Shown piece by piece: positions 1 to 5,573 of a stretch of DNA of 7,109 nucleotides. A program made the translations under genes and the position numbers. The stretch's first letter is position 1; every line of letters starts with the position of its first letter. Source of the stretch: B3-G11 sp039714175 (GTDB taxonomy: Bacteria > Actinomycetota > Acidimicrobiia > Spongiisociales > UBA5794); NCBI GenBank assembly GCA_039714175.1, contig JBDLJV010000121.1:1-7109 (forward strand), read 5' to 3'. The notes under the pieces were generated by a model. It worked only from the letters and a program-made list of their open reading frames with translations, did no database searches and was not told the origin of the DNA.

Positions 1-882
1 TACGTCCTTGACTATGTCGACCAGTTCACGGAGGCGGTTGTCGAGCCGTTCGCTGAGGGCTACCTCAATGGGATCACTCCGAATCCGTGCATCGAGTGCA
101 ACCGGAGGGTCAGGTTCTCCGTGCTGCTGGACCGGACCCGAGCGCTTGGCTGTGACGTGCTTGTCACCGGACACCATGCGCGTGTTGTCGATGACGGTGG
201 CGTGTTTCGTCTGCGCAAGGCTGTGGACGGGACGAAGGACCAGTCCTACGTGCTACACATGCTCGATCAGTCGGCGCTTTCACAGATTCGACTGCCCGTC
301 GGTGAGATGACGAAGACGGAGGTGAGAGCCAGGGCGGCAGAGCTCGGTCTTCGAACCGCATCGAAACCGGATTCGCAGGACATCTGTTTCGTTGCATCAG
401 GCGACTACCGCGACTTCATCGCTCAACGTCACCCGGAGGCAGCTGCGCCTGGCAACGTGCTTGACACCGACGGCAATGTGATCGGAGAGCATCCGGGAAC
501 TTCGGGATTCACCATCGGCCAGCGGAAGGGCATCGGTGTCGCCGTCGGATCTGCCCGGTACGTTCTCGATATCGAACCCAGGGAGCAGACGATCACGATC
601 GGCACGTACAAGGATCTCCTCGTCGATCGGTGCGCTGCAACCGAGATGAGCTTCACCCACCGACCTCCGAGGGTCGGAGATCAGGTGGATGTCAAGGTCA
701 GGTACCGCTCGGACGCGGTGCCGGCGCGGGTCGAATCCGACGGTGACCGATGGGAATTCTCGTTCCTCGAACCACAGCCGCGGGCCGCACCGGGGCAGTC
801 GCTCGTCATGTACGACGGCGAGTTCGTGTTGGGTGGCGGGATCATCATCGACGAGCGTTCTTCTGTCGCACCGGTGCTGTAG
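1..882 (+). CDS. mnmA: tRNA-specific 2-thiouridylase MnmA (5' end missing)
   Basis: This enzyme makes the 2-thio group of uridine 34 in the wobble position of Lys, Glu and Gln tRNAs in the cytoplasm, using ATP and a persulfide sulfur. The reading frame is open from base 1, and 293 residues are visible. The family is usually about 360 residues long, so roughly 70 N-terminal residues, including the ATP-binding PP-loop (SGGVDS), lie outside the window. Visible family motifs are TPNPCIECN (residues 26-34 of the visible part), TGHHAR (56-61), DGTKDQSYVL (76-85), SKPDSQDICFV (121-131) and TIGQRKG (171-177). Cys30 and Cys129 match the catalytic Cys pair of E. coli MnmA (Cys102 and Cys199) in motif and spacing. 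The C-terminal beta-barrel region is intact and ends at a TAG stop. ligA follows after 24 bases and is probably co-transcribed. Motif matches make the identity very secure. Confidence 0.96.
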   Translation, partial: YVLDYVDQFTEAVVEPFAEGYLNGITPNPCIECNRRVRFSVLLDRTRALGCDVLVTGHHARVVDDGGVFRLRKAVDGTKDQSYVLHMLDQSALSQIRLPVGEMTKTEVRARAAELGLRTASKPDSQDICFVASGDYRDFIAQRHPEAAAPGNVLDTDGNVIGEHPGTSGFTIGQRKGIGVAVGSARYVLDIEPREQTITIGTYKDLLVDRCAATEMSFTHRPPRVGDQVDVKVRYRSDAVPARVESDGDRWEFSFLEPQPRAAPGQSLVMYDGEFVLGGGIIIDERSSVAPVL

Positions 883-896
883 CGTGGCGGTTCACG

Positions 897-902
897 AGGA
901 GG
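897..902 (+). promoter_or_regulatory. Ribosome binding site of ligA
   Basis: A perfect AGGAGG Shine-Dalgarno core lies 4 bases before the GTG at 907. It decides the ligA start: the encoded N-terminus MNVQERYRQL leads straight into the conserved YHVLDAPVIDDNAYD region, as expected for a full-length ligase. Confidence 0.8.
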
Positions 903-906
903 AATC

Positions 907-2934
907 GTGAACGTCCAAGAGCGTTATCGACAGCTGCTGGAAGATCTCCGCGAGCACAACTACCGCTATCACGTCCTCGACGCGCCGGTCATCGATGACA
1001 ACGCATACGACTCGCTCTATCGAGAGCTCGTCGACATCGAGGATTCGCACCCCGAACTGGTCGACTCGGCCTCTCCGTCGCTGCGCATCGGCGGACCGGT
1101 GGACGATGCGTTCAGCGCGGTCGAGCATCGTCAGCGGATGTTCTCGCTGGACAACGCGATGGATTCCGGTGAACTCGGAGCGTGGCATGAACGCCTTGTT
1201 GGGATCCTTGGGAGACCTCCGGCGGGGTACTCGTGCGAACTGAAGATCGACGGACTCGCCGTGTCCCTGACCTATGTCGATGGCGAGCTCGTCCGTGCCT
1301 CGACACGTGGTGACGGAGTTGTCGGAGAGGATGTCACAGCGAACGTGCGCACGATCAGGTCTGTCCCGCTTCGGTTGCGGGGTGAGCCACCCTCTGTGAT
1401 GGAAGTGCGTGGCGAGATCTATCTACCGGTGTCCGAGTTTGAGGCGTTGAATGCCCGACAGGCTGAGGAGGGAAAGCCGCCGTACATCAACCCACGCAAC
1501 ACGGCGGCAGGGTCCGTTCGCCAGAAGGATCCGCGCATCACGGCGTCACGGAACCTCGGTACGTGGATCTACCAGCTCGGGTACCTCGAGGGTGGTCCAC
1601 AGATGGATACGCACACCGATCAGATGGCCTGGCTCTCCGATCTGGGCCTGCGGGTCAACCCTGCAAACGCCACGGTCGGGACGTTCGCCGAGGTCGAAAC
1701 GTACATCCGGGAGGCAACCGAGCATCGGCACGACCGGGATTACGAGACCGACGGCATTGTTGTCAAGGCGGACGCGCTTGCGGACCAGCGGCAGGTGGGG
1801 TCGACCGCTCGATCGCCTCGCTGGGCGATCGCATTCAAGCTGCCACCAGAAGAGAAGACGACGCTGCTCAAGTCCATCGAGATCAACGTCGGGCGGACCG
1901 GTGCAGTGAATCCCTATGCGGTGATGGAGCCGGTGTTCGTCGGCGGGGTAACCGTGACCAACGCGACACTCCACAACGAGGGAGAGATCCATAGGAAGGA
2001 CGTGAGGCCGGGTGACACGGTGGTCGTGCGCAGGGCCGGGGATGTCATCCCGGAAGTGGTTGGGCCGGTGCTTCCACTTCGTCCTGAGGGGTTGGCGCAG
2101 TGGCAGATGCCGTCCACGTGTCCCTACTGCGGGAACCCGATCGTCAAACCCGAGGATCAGGCGAAGGCACGGTGCACAGGTGGCTATGCATGCCCAAGCC
2201 GCTTGCGGGAGTACCTGTACCACTTCGCGTCCCGGGGAGCGATGGACATCGAGGGCCTCGGATACAAGACGGTCCACTCGCTGCTCGAACTCGGTCTGAT
2301 CACCGACCCCGCAGACATCTACAGCCTCACCGAAGAGAACCTGCTCTCCATCGAGGGCTGGGGCGAGGTCTCCGCAACGAATCTCCTGTCTGCAATCGAA
2401 CACTCGAAGGAGCAATCGTTGGGCAGACTCGTATTCGGCCTCGGCATCGACCATGTCGGTGCGACGGTCGCCGCGCAGCTCGCTCGCAGGTTCGGGAGCC
2501 TGGATGCACTCATGGATGCGTCGGAAGAGGACATCATGGAGATCGATGGCATCGGCCCGGAGATCGCGGGCTCGGTCGCTGCTTGGTCGGCGGACACGGA
2601 CAATGTCGATCTCGTGGAACGACTTCGACACGCCGGCGTCTCTCTTGTGGATGTGTCGGCCGAAGGTGACCTGACTCAGACGTTGGCAGGTGTCACGGTT
2701 GTGATCACAGGGTCACTCGAGAACTTCACGAGGGAATCGGCCAAGTCTGCCGTCCTCGACAGGGGAGGCAAGGTGACCGGTTCGGTGTCGTCTCGGACGA
2801 CGGCTCTGGTTGCCGGGGAGAACGCAGGTTCCAAACTCACGAAGGCGGAGTCCCTGGACATTCCCGTGCTTGACGATGCAGCGTTCGAACGCCTGCTCGG
2901 CGAAGGCGCGGAGTGGTTGAAAGCTGAGAGCTGA
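907..2934 (+). CDS. ligA: NAD-dependent DNA ligase LigA
   Basis: LigA seals nicks in DNA during replication and repair, using NAD+ to adenylate its active-site lysine. The product is 675 residues, normal for the family (about 670), and starts at GTG. Domains in order: the NAD-binding Ia region (about 5-65, with YHVLDAPVIDDNAYD); the nucleotidyltransferase core with the adenylated lysine Lys113 in ELKIDGLAV, then NPRNTAAGSVRQKD (196-209), DGIVVK (282-287) and FKLPPEE (310-316); the OB fold (about 325-395, VGRTG at 328-332); a Cys4 zinc finger (Cys405, Cys408, Cys423, Cys429); helix-hairpin-helix repeats (about 445-575, e.g. EIDGIGPEIAGSV); and a C-terminal BRCT domain (about 592-672). All key residues appear intact. 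It sits 24 bases after mnmA. In many actinobacteria gatC lies near or after ligA; here the next gene runs on the opposite strand instead. Confidence 0.98.
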   Translation: MNVQERYRQLLEDLREHNYRYHVLDAPVIDDNAYDSLYRELVDIEDSHPELVDSASPSLRIGGPVDDAFSAVEHRQRMFSLDNAMDSGELGAWHERLVGILGRPPAGYSCELKIDGLAVSLTYVDGELVRASTRGDGVVGEDVTANVRTIRSVPLRLRGEPPSVMEVRGEIYLPVSEFEALNARQAEEGKPPYINPRNTAAGSVRQKDPRITASRNLGTWIYQLGYLEGGPQMDTHTDQMAWLSDLGLRVNPANATVGTFAEVETYIREATEHRHDRDYETDGIVVKADALADQRQVGSTARSPRWAIAFKLPPEEKTTLLKSIEINVGRTGAVNPYAVMEPVFVGGVTVTNATLHNEGEIHRKDVRPGDTVVVRRAGDVIPEVVGPVLPLRPEGLAQWQMPSTCPYCGNPIVKPEDQAKARCTGGYACPSRLREYLYHFASRGAMDIEGLGYKTVHSLLELGLITDPADIYSLTEENLLSIEGWGEVSATNLLSAIEHSKEQSLGRLVFGLGIDHVGATVAAQLARRFGSLDALMDASEEDIMEIDGIGPEIAGSVAAWSADTDNVDLVERLRHAGVSLVDVSAEGDLTQTLAGVTVVITGSLENFTRESAKSAVLDRGGKVTGSVSSRTTALVAGENAGSKLTKAESLDIPVLDDAAFERLLGEGAEWLKAES

Positions 2935-2954
2935 TAGCCGGCATCCGGCTGATC
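2933..2954. terminator. Candidate bidirectional terminator hairpin
   Basis: AGCCGG (2936-2941) and CCGGCT (2945-2950) form a perfect 6-base-pair stem with a 3-base CAT loop. GAT (2933-2935) and ATC (2952-2954) can extend it past a one-base bulge. The hairpin fills the 18-base gap between the convergent ligA and the minus-strand hypothetical gene and touches both stop codons, which suits a shared terminator. No T-tract follows on either strand, so it would not be a classical intrinsic terminator. The structure is seen in the sequence; the function is inferred. Confidence 0.4.
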
Positions 2955-3354
2955 ACTGGACGCGGAATGTCCACACGAGGGTACCGGTGTCCACACCGGC
3001 GGAGCCGCCGATCCATGTCGCCACAACCGTGTGCTCTCCCGGAGTCCAGCGCTCGATGGACTTGCCGGGTCCCGGTTCGAACTGATAGATGCCTGTCTGG
3101 GGAATCCCGTCAACGTCTTCATCAGGGATCGTTGTGCCGTCGATCACGAATCGAACCTCGTAGTTCGGCTTCAGGTCGATCAGCACCTTCACAGGGTTGA
3201 TCGCGATATCTCCATCGCGCGGTGCGTACTGCTCGACGGCATCGGGCAGCACTTCGGGATCACCTGACGGGATGAACAGGATGGATCCACCGATGATCGC
3301 CAGGAGCACCACGGCGAGGACGGTATAGGTGACGCGGTACCCGGTCGTGTTCAT
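2953..3354 (-). CDS. Hypothetical membrane-anchored protein with small extracytoplasmic beta-rich domain
   Basis: I do not recognise a named family. From the ATG at 3354 the product is 133 residues. It has a short, weakly charged N-terminus, one strongly hydrophobic segment (about 11-28, VLAVVLLAIIGGSILFI) and then a soluble domain of about 105 residues. This pattern suggests an uncleaved anchor with the domain outside the cell. The domain has alternating strand-like stretches (VKVLIDL, YEVRFVIDG, EHTVVATWIG, TLVWTFRV) and a central EPGPGKSIERWTPGEHTV stretch, resembling small Ig-like or carbohydrate-binding-like beta sandwiches; this is inference only. There are no cysteines and no catalytic motif. 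Alternative in-frame starts at 3396 (147 residues) and 3447 (164 residues) would translate repeat DNA into YYVVRTTYYV. The start at 3396 does have an AAGGGGGG 9 bases upstream, so it is not excluded. I chose 3354 because the anchor begins there and a TACGTT box lies 6 bases before it. Confidence 0.75.
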   Translation of the reverse strand: MNTTGYRVTYTVLAVVLLAIIGGSILFIPSGDPEVLPDAVEQYAPRDGDIAINPVKVLIDLKPNYEVRFVIDGTTIPDEDVDGIPQTGIYQFEPGPGKSIERWTPGEHTVVATWIGGSAGVDTGTLVWTFRVQ

Positions 3355-3360
3355 GGGGGA

Positions 3361-3366
3361 AACGTA
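3361..3366 (-). promoter_or_regulatory. Possible -10 box for leaderless start of the hypothetical gene
   Basis: On the minus strand TACGTT (TAnnnT) is followed by six bases (TCCCCC) and then the ATG at 3354. This matches the usual layout of leaderless actinobacterial genes, where transcription begins at the A of the start codon. No Shine-Dalgarno sequence precedes this ATG and no clear -35 box is visible. The box is formed by the edge of the GTAGTAC repeat. The assignment is an inference from spacing alone. Confidence 0.3.
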
Positions 3367-3392
3367 GTACGTGGTACGTACGACGTAGTACG
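3362..3392. repeat. GTAGTAC-rich intergenic repeat with internal palindrome
   Basis: ACGTAGTACG occurs twice as an exact direct repeat (3362-3371 and 3383-3392), with starts 21 bases apart. Between them is the palindrome GTACGTAC (3374-3381). GTACGT (3367-3372) and ACGTAC (3376-3381) can also pair around a 3-base loop. Read as protein on the minus strand, this DNA gives YYVVRTTYYV, a low-complexity peptide typical of repeat DNA caught in a gene's 5' extension. Function is unknown; it may be a remnant of a dispersed intergenic repeat. Confidence 0.7.
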
Positions 3393-3449
3393 ACATGCAA
3401 CATGTCCCCCCTTCATCCTCAATCCACGAGGTGAGGCATCTTCCCAACG

Positions 3450-3470
3450 GTCCTCCCCTTGTGGGAGGAC
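3450..3470. repeat. Left-arm hairpin of the inverted-repeat element
   Basis: GTCCTCCC (3450-3457) and GGGAGGAC (3463-3470) pair perfectly over 8 bases around the loop CTTGT. The stem differs from the right-arm hairpin by one compensated position (T-A here, C-G there), so pairing is preserved despite the sequence change. Confidence 0.75.
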
Positions 3471-3509
3471 GGGCGAGCTTGCGAGCCAGGAGGGGGATGC
3501 AGAAAGAGT

Positions 3510-3534
3510 TCAGGTCTCAGGTCTCAGGTTTCAG
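3510..3534. repeat. Heptamer tandem repeat TCAGGTY, about 3.6 copies
   Basis: TCAGGTC (3510-3516), TCAGGTC (3517-3523), TCAGGTT (3524-3530) and a partial TCAG (3531-3534) lie head to tail in the spacer between the two arms of the inverted-repeat element. The 7-base period is not a codon multiple, which fits non-coding DNA and argues against translating this stretch as an extension of dapC. It may vary in copy number by slippage. Confidence 0.8.
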
Positions 3535-3564
3535 CATCACCCCCCTGCATCGCTCCGCTCTGCC

Positions 3565-3585
3565 GTCCCCCCATGATGGGGGGAC
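3565..3585. repeat. Right-arm hairpin of the inverted-repeat element
   Basis: GTCCCCCC (3565-3572) and GGGGGGAC (3578-3585) form a perfect 8-base stem. The outer loop bases A and T can add a ninth pair, leaving a TGA loop. It lies 18-38 bases before the dapC start, so it could affect dapC promoter activity, or act as a read-through attenuator if transcription enters from upstream. It has no T-tract, so a terminator role is doubtful. Confidence 0.7.
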
Positions 3586-3590
3586 CGTAT

Positions 3591-3596
3591 TACCGT
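3591..3596 (+). promoter_or_regulatory. Possible -10 box for leaderless dapC
   Basis: TACCGT (TAnnnT) is followed by six bases (GTGGGT) and then the dapC ATG, the spacing expected when transcription starts on the A of the start codon. There is no good Shine-Dalgarno sequence before this ATG. The box begins just 3 bases past the end of the inverted-repeat element, so any -35 contact would fall inside the repeat; no -35 consensus is visible there. Confidence 0.35.
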
Positions 3597-3602
3597 GTGG
3601 GT

Positions 3603-4754
3603 ATGAGATTGAACCCCGCTCTTGAGGAGCTCGGTGCCTACCCGATTGCAGCGATTCGCCAGCGCGCGTTGGAGCGGATCGAGGCTCGGCTTCCTGTCAT
3701 CGACTTCTCGATCGGCGATCCGCGGGAGCCAACCCCCGGGTTCATTGTCGACGCCCTCGTTGAGGCCGTGCCGAAGGTATCCCAATATCCAACCGCTGCT
3801 GGGCGAGCGGACCTTCGGCAAGCCGTTGCCGACTATGTGATGCGCCGGTTCGGCGCGTCCGTGAATCCTGATACCCAGATCATTCCCACCAGTGGATCCA
3901 AGGAAGCGATCTTCACAACTCCGCTGGCGTTCGTCGACCGATCCGCCGGCGATGTCGTGGTCTTTCCGTCACCTGGGTACCCGGTGTACGAACGCGGGGC
4001 CATCTTCTCCGGAGCCGACTTGCACCGGGTCGTCCTCAGTGATGACTTCGTGTTGCGACCCGATGACATCACCGACGAGGTGTGGAGCCGCACGAGGCTG
4101 CTGTGGACGTGCTCGCCGCACAATCCCACAGGATCCGTGGCATCGAAACAGGACCTCGAGGACCTGTATGAACGCTGCAGGGCAGAAGGCGTGCTGTTGC
4201 TCTCCGACGAGTGCTACTCCGACACGTACGAGGATGACGCCTATCCCGACGGTCCGGCATCGGTGCTCCAGGTTGCCGACGAACTCATGACCGGTGTCCT
4301 TGTCTACCTGTCGCTCTCGAAGCGGTCGGGGATGACCGGATTCCGATCCGGTGCCATTGTCGGCGACGCACGGGCAATCGCCGCCCTCAGGGAACTCCGG
4401 TCGACCACCGGTACCGCATCCCCGGATTTCGTACAGGCTGCAGCGATAGCTGCATGGTCCGATGACGGCCATGCGCAGGATCGCCGCACACTGTTCACCG
4501 CAAAGCGCCGCATTCTCGAGCGAGCGTTCGATGTGCTCGGTCTCGAGGTCGTGGCGTCACAAGCAGGGCTCTACCTGTGGGTGCGTGTCGGTGATGACGT
4601 CGCAGTCACCGACAGGCTTCTCAACGAGGGAATCGTCGTGACGCCCGGTCGAGCATTCGGTGAGGGTGGAGAGGGATTCATTCGGCTTGCTTTGATCCCG
4701 ACTTTGGAAGAGTGTGAAGAAGCCGCTGACGCGCTTGTGGGCGCGCTCGGCTGA
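3603..4754 (+). CDS. dapC: Succinyldiaminopimelate aminotransferase DapC (PLP class I/II)
   Basis: This cytoplasmic fold-type I aminotransferase is predicted to transfer an amino group from glutamate to N-succinyl-2-amino-6-ketopimelate in lysine/diaminopimelate synthesis. From the ATG at 3603 it has 383 residues, normal for the family. Visible features are the N-terminal FSIGDPREPTP (35-45), QYPTAAG (61-67), the cofactor Asn174 in HNPTG, Asp202 and Tyr205 in SDECYSDTYE, the PLP Schiff-base lysine Lys240 in SLSKRSGMTGFRSGA (phosphate-binding Arg248), and Arg361 in FIRLAL for the substrate carboxylate. The frame stays open back to 3459, but that stretch is repeat DNA, so the longer 431-residue version is rejected. 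dapD starts 12 bases downstream and dapE follows. The family alone could also be an aspartate or alanine aminotransferase; the operon context makes DapC the best reading. Confidence 0.9.
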   Translation: MRLNPALEELGAYPIAAIRQRALERIEARLPVIDFSIGDPREPTPGFIVDALVEAVPKVSQYPTAAGRADLRQAVADYVMRRFGASVNPDTQIIPTSGSKEAIFTTPLAFVDRSAGDVVVFPSPGYPVYERGAIFSGADLHRVVLSDDFVLRPDDITDEVWSRTRLLWTCSPHNPTGSVASKQDLEDLYERCRAEGVLLLSDECYSDTYEDDAYPDGPASVLQVADELMTGVLVYLSLSKRSGMTGFRSGAIVGDARAIAALRELRSTTGTASPDFVQAAAIAAWSDDGHAQDRRTLFTAKRRILERAFDVLGLEVVASQAGLYLWVRVGDDVAVTDRLLNEGIVVTPGRAFGEGGEGFIRLALIPTLEECEEAADALVGALG

Positions 4755-4755
4755 C

Positions 4756-4762
4756 GAGGAGG
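4756..4762 (+). promoter_or_regulatory. Ribosome binding site of dapD
   Basis: GAGGAGG lies immediately after the dapC stop and 4 bases before the dapD ATG at 4767. It supports that start and shows that dapD has its own strong translation initiation within the operon. Confidence 0.8.
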
Positions 4763-4766
4763 ATCC

Positions 4767-5573
4767 ATGACCAACCAGGAGCTCATTGATGCCGCGTACG
4801 GAGGCGAGATCGGTCTCAACACGGCCGTTGACGCTGTGCACCACACCATCGCGCAGTTGGACAGCGGCGCTGTGCGGGTTGCTGAGAAGTTCGACGGCGA
4901 GTGGGTCGTCAACGAGTGGGTGAAGCGTGCGATTTCGCTCTACTTCCGCATCACCGAGGTTGAGACCATGGGAGCTGGACCGTTCGAGTATCACGACAAG
5001 ATCCCGACCAAGACCGGCCTCAAGTCAGCAGGTGTGCGCGTCGTTCCACCCGGCGTAATCCGCTACGGCGCGTTCTGCGAGCCCGGTGTTGTCGTCATGC
5101 CCGGCTATGTGAACATCGGTGCCTATGTCGGATCGGGAACCATGGTTGACACCTGGGCCACGGTCGGCTCATCGGCCCAGATCGGGCAGAACGTCCACCT
5201 CTCCGGCGGTGTCGGCATCGGCGGGGTACTCGAGCCACCCGGCGCAAGGCCGGTGATCGTCGAGGACGGAGCGTTCATCGGAAGTCGCAGCATCGTCGTC
5301 GAGGGAGCGATCATCGAAGAGGGAGCGGTCCTGGGTGCGAACACAACGATCACCGCGTCGACTCCGATCATCGATGTGACCGGTCCCGAGCCGATCGAGA
5401 CACGTGGACGTGTTCCGGCGAATGCTGTTGTGGTCCCCGGCACTCGGCCCAAGGAATTCCCCGCAGGCTCCTACGACCTGCAATGTGCGCTGATCATCGG
5501 GAGAAGGACAGAGTCAACCGACAAGAAGACGTCGCTCAACGAAGCGCTCCGTACCTTTGAGGTGCAGGTGTGA
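4767..5573 (+). CDS. dapD: Tetrahydrodipicolinate N-succinyltransferase DapD (E. coli-like type)
   Basis: DapD transfers succinyl from succinyl-CoA to 2,3,4,5-tetrahydropyridine-2,6-dicarboxylate, the first committed step of the succinylase branch to diaminopimelate and lysine. The product is 268 residues, close to the 274 of E. coli DapD. The N-terminal helical domain (about 1-95) includes LDSGAVRVAEKFDGEWVVNEW (31-51). A left-handed parallel beta-helix of hexapeptide repeats follows (about 97-225), carrying the highly conserved stretch from VNIGAYVGSGTMVDTWATVG through HLSGGVGIGGVLEP (115-157). The C-terminus (SLNEALRTFEV) also resembles the E. coli end. From memory, the mycobacterial DapD is a longer (about 317 residues), quite different subtype, so this gene is not the form expected beside an actinobacterial dapC and dapE. 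Its last 4 bases overlap dapE, suggesting coupled translation. Confidence 0.95.
   Translation: MTNQELIDAAYGGEIGLNTAVDAVHHTIAQLDSGAVRVAEKFDGEWVVNEWVKRAISLYFRITEVETMGAGPFEYHDKIPTKTGLKSAGVRVVPPGVIRYGAFCEPGVVVMPGYVNIGAYVGSGTMVDTWATVGSSAQIGQNVHLSGGVGIGGVLEPPGARPVIVEDGAFIGSRSIVVEGAIIEEGAVLGANTTITASTPIIDVTGPEPIETRGRVPANAVVVPGTRPKEFPAGSYDLQCALIIGRRTESTDKKTSLNEALRTFEVQV
5559..5564 (+). promoter_or_regulatory. Ribosome binding site of dapE, inside dapD
   Basis: GAGGTG near the end of dapD sits 5 bases before the GTG start of dapE at 5570. Together with the GTGA stop/start overlap it supports this start and suggests translational coupling between the two genes. Confidence 0.55.

Larger units (their letters stand above)
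3448..3587. repeat. MITE- or REPIN-like inverted-repeat element
   Basis: The two ends are inverted, diverged copies of one another. The left end (3448-3478) and the reverse complement of the right end (3557-3587) match at 24 of 31 positions by hand alignment. Both begin CGGTCCYCCC and both contain a hairpin followed by GACGG and GAGC. Similarity continues inward with small gaps, through GCGAGCCAGG on the left against GCGATGCAGG on the right, into a G run. GATGCAG (3496-3502) and CTGCATC (3545-3551) also form an exact inverted pair. The centre (about 3503-3540) holds a 7-base tandem repeat. The element has no coding capacity and no clear target-site duplication. Two inverted hairpin modules around a short spacer recall REPINs or a small non-autonomous transposon derivative; whether it is mobile is inference. 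Confidence 0.6.

Noticed and set aside
1546..2631. Long minus-strand open frame (361 codons) opposite ligA.
   Set aside because: It lies entirely within the conserved ligA frame, its translation is rich in Arg, Pro, His and Asp with no recognisable motif, and long antisense frames are common in high-GC genes.
3448..3587. CRISPR-like array in the repeat-rich intergenic region.
   Set aside because: The repeats are inverted arms plus a 7-base tandem run. There are no regularly spaced 25-40 base direct repeats with unique spacers and no cas genes.
3459..3602. N-terminal extension of dapC giving a 431-residue product.
   Set aside because: The extension would translate the inverted-repeat element and the 7-base tandem repeat, its residues look like non-coding sequence, and family homology begins at MRLNPALEELGAYP (3603).
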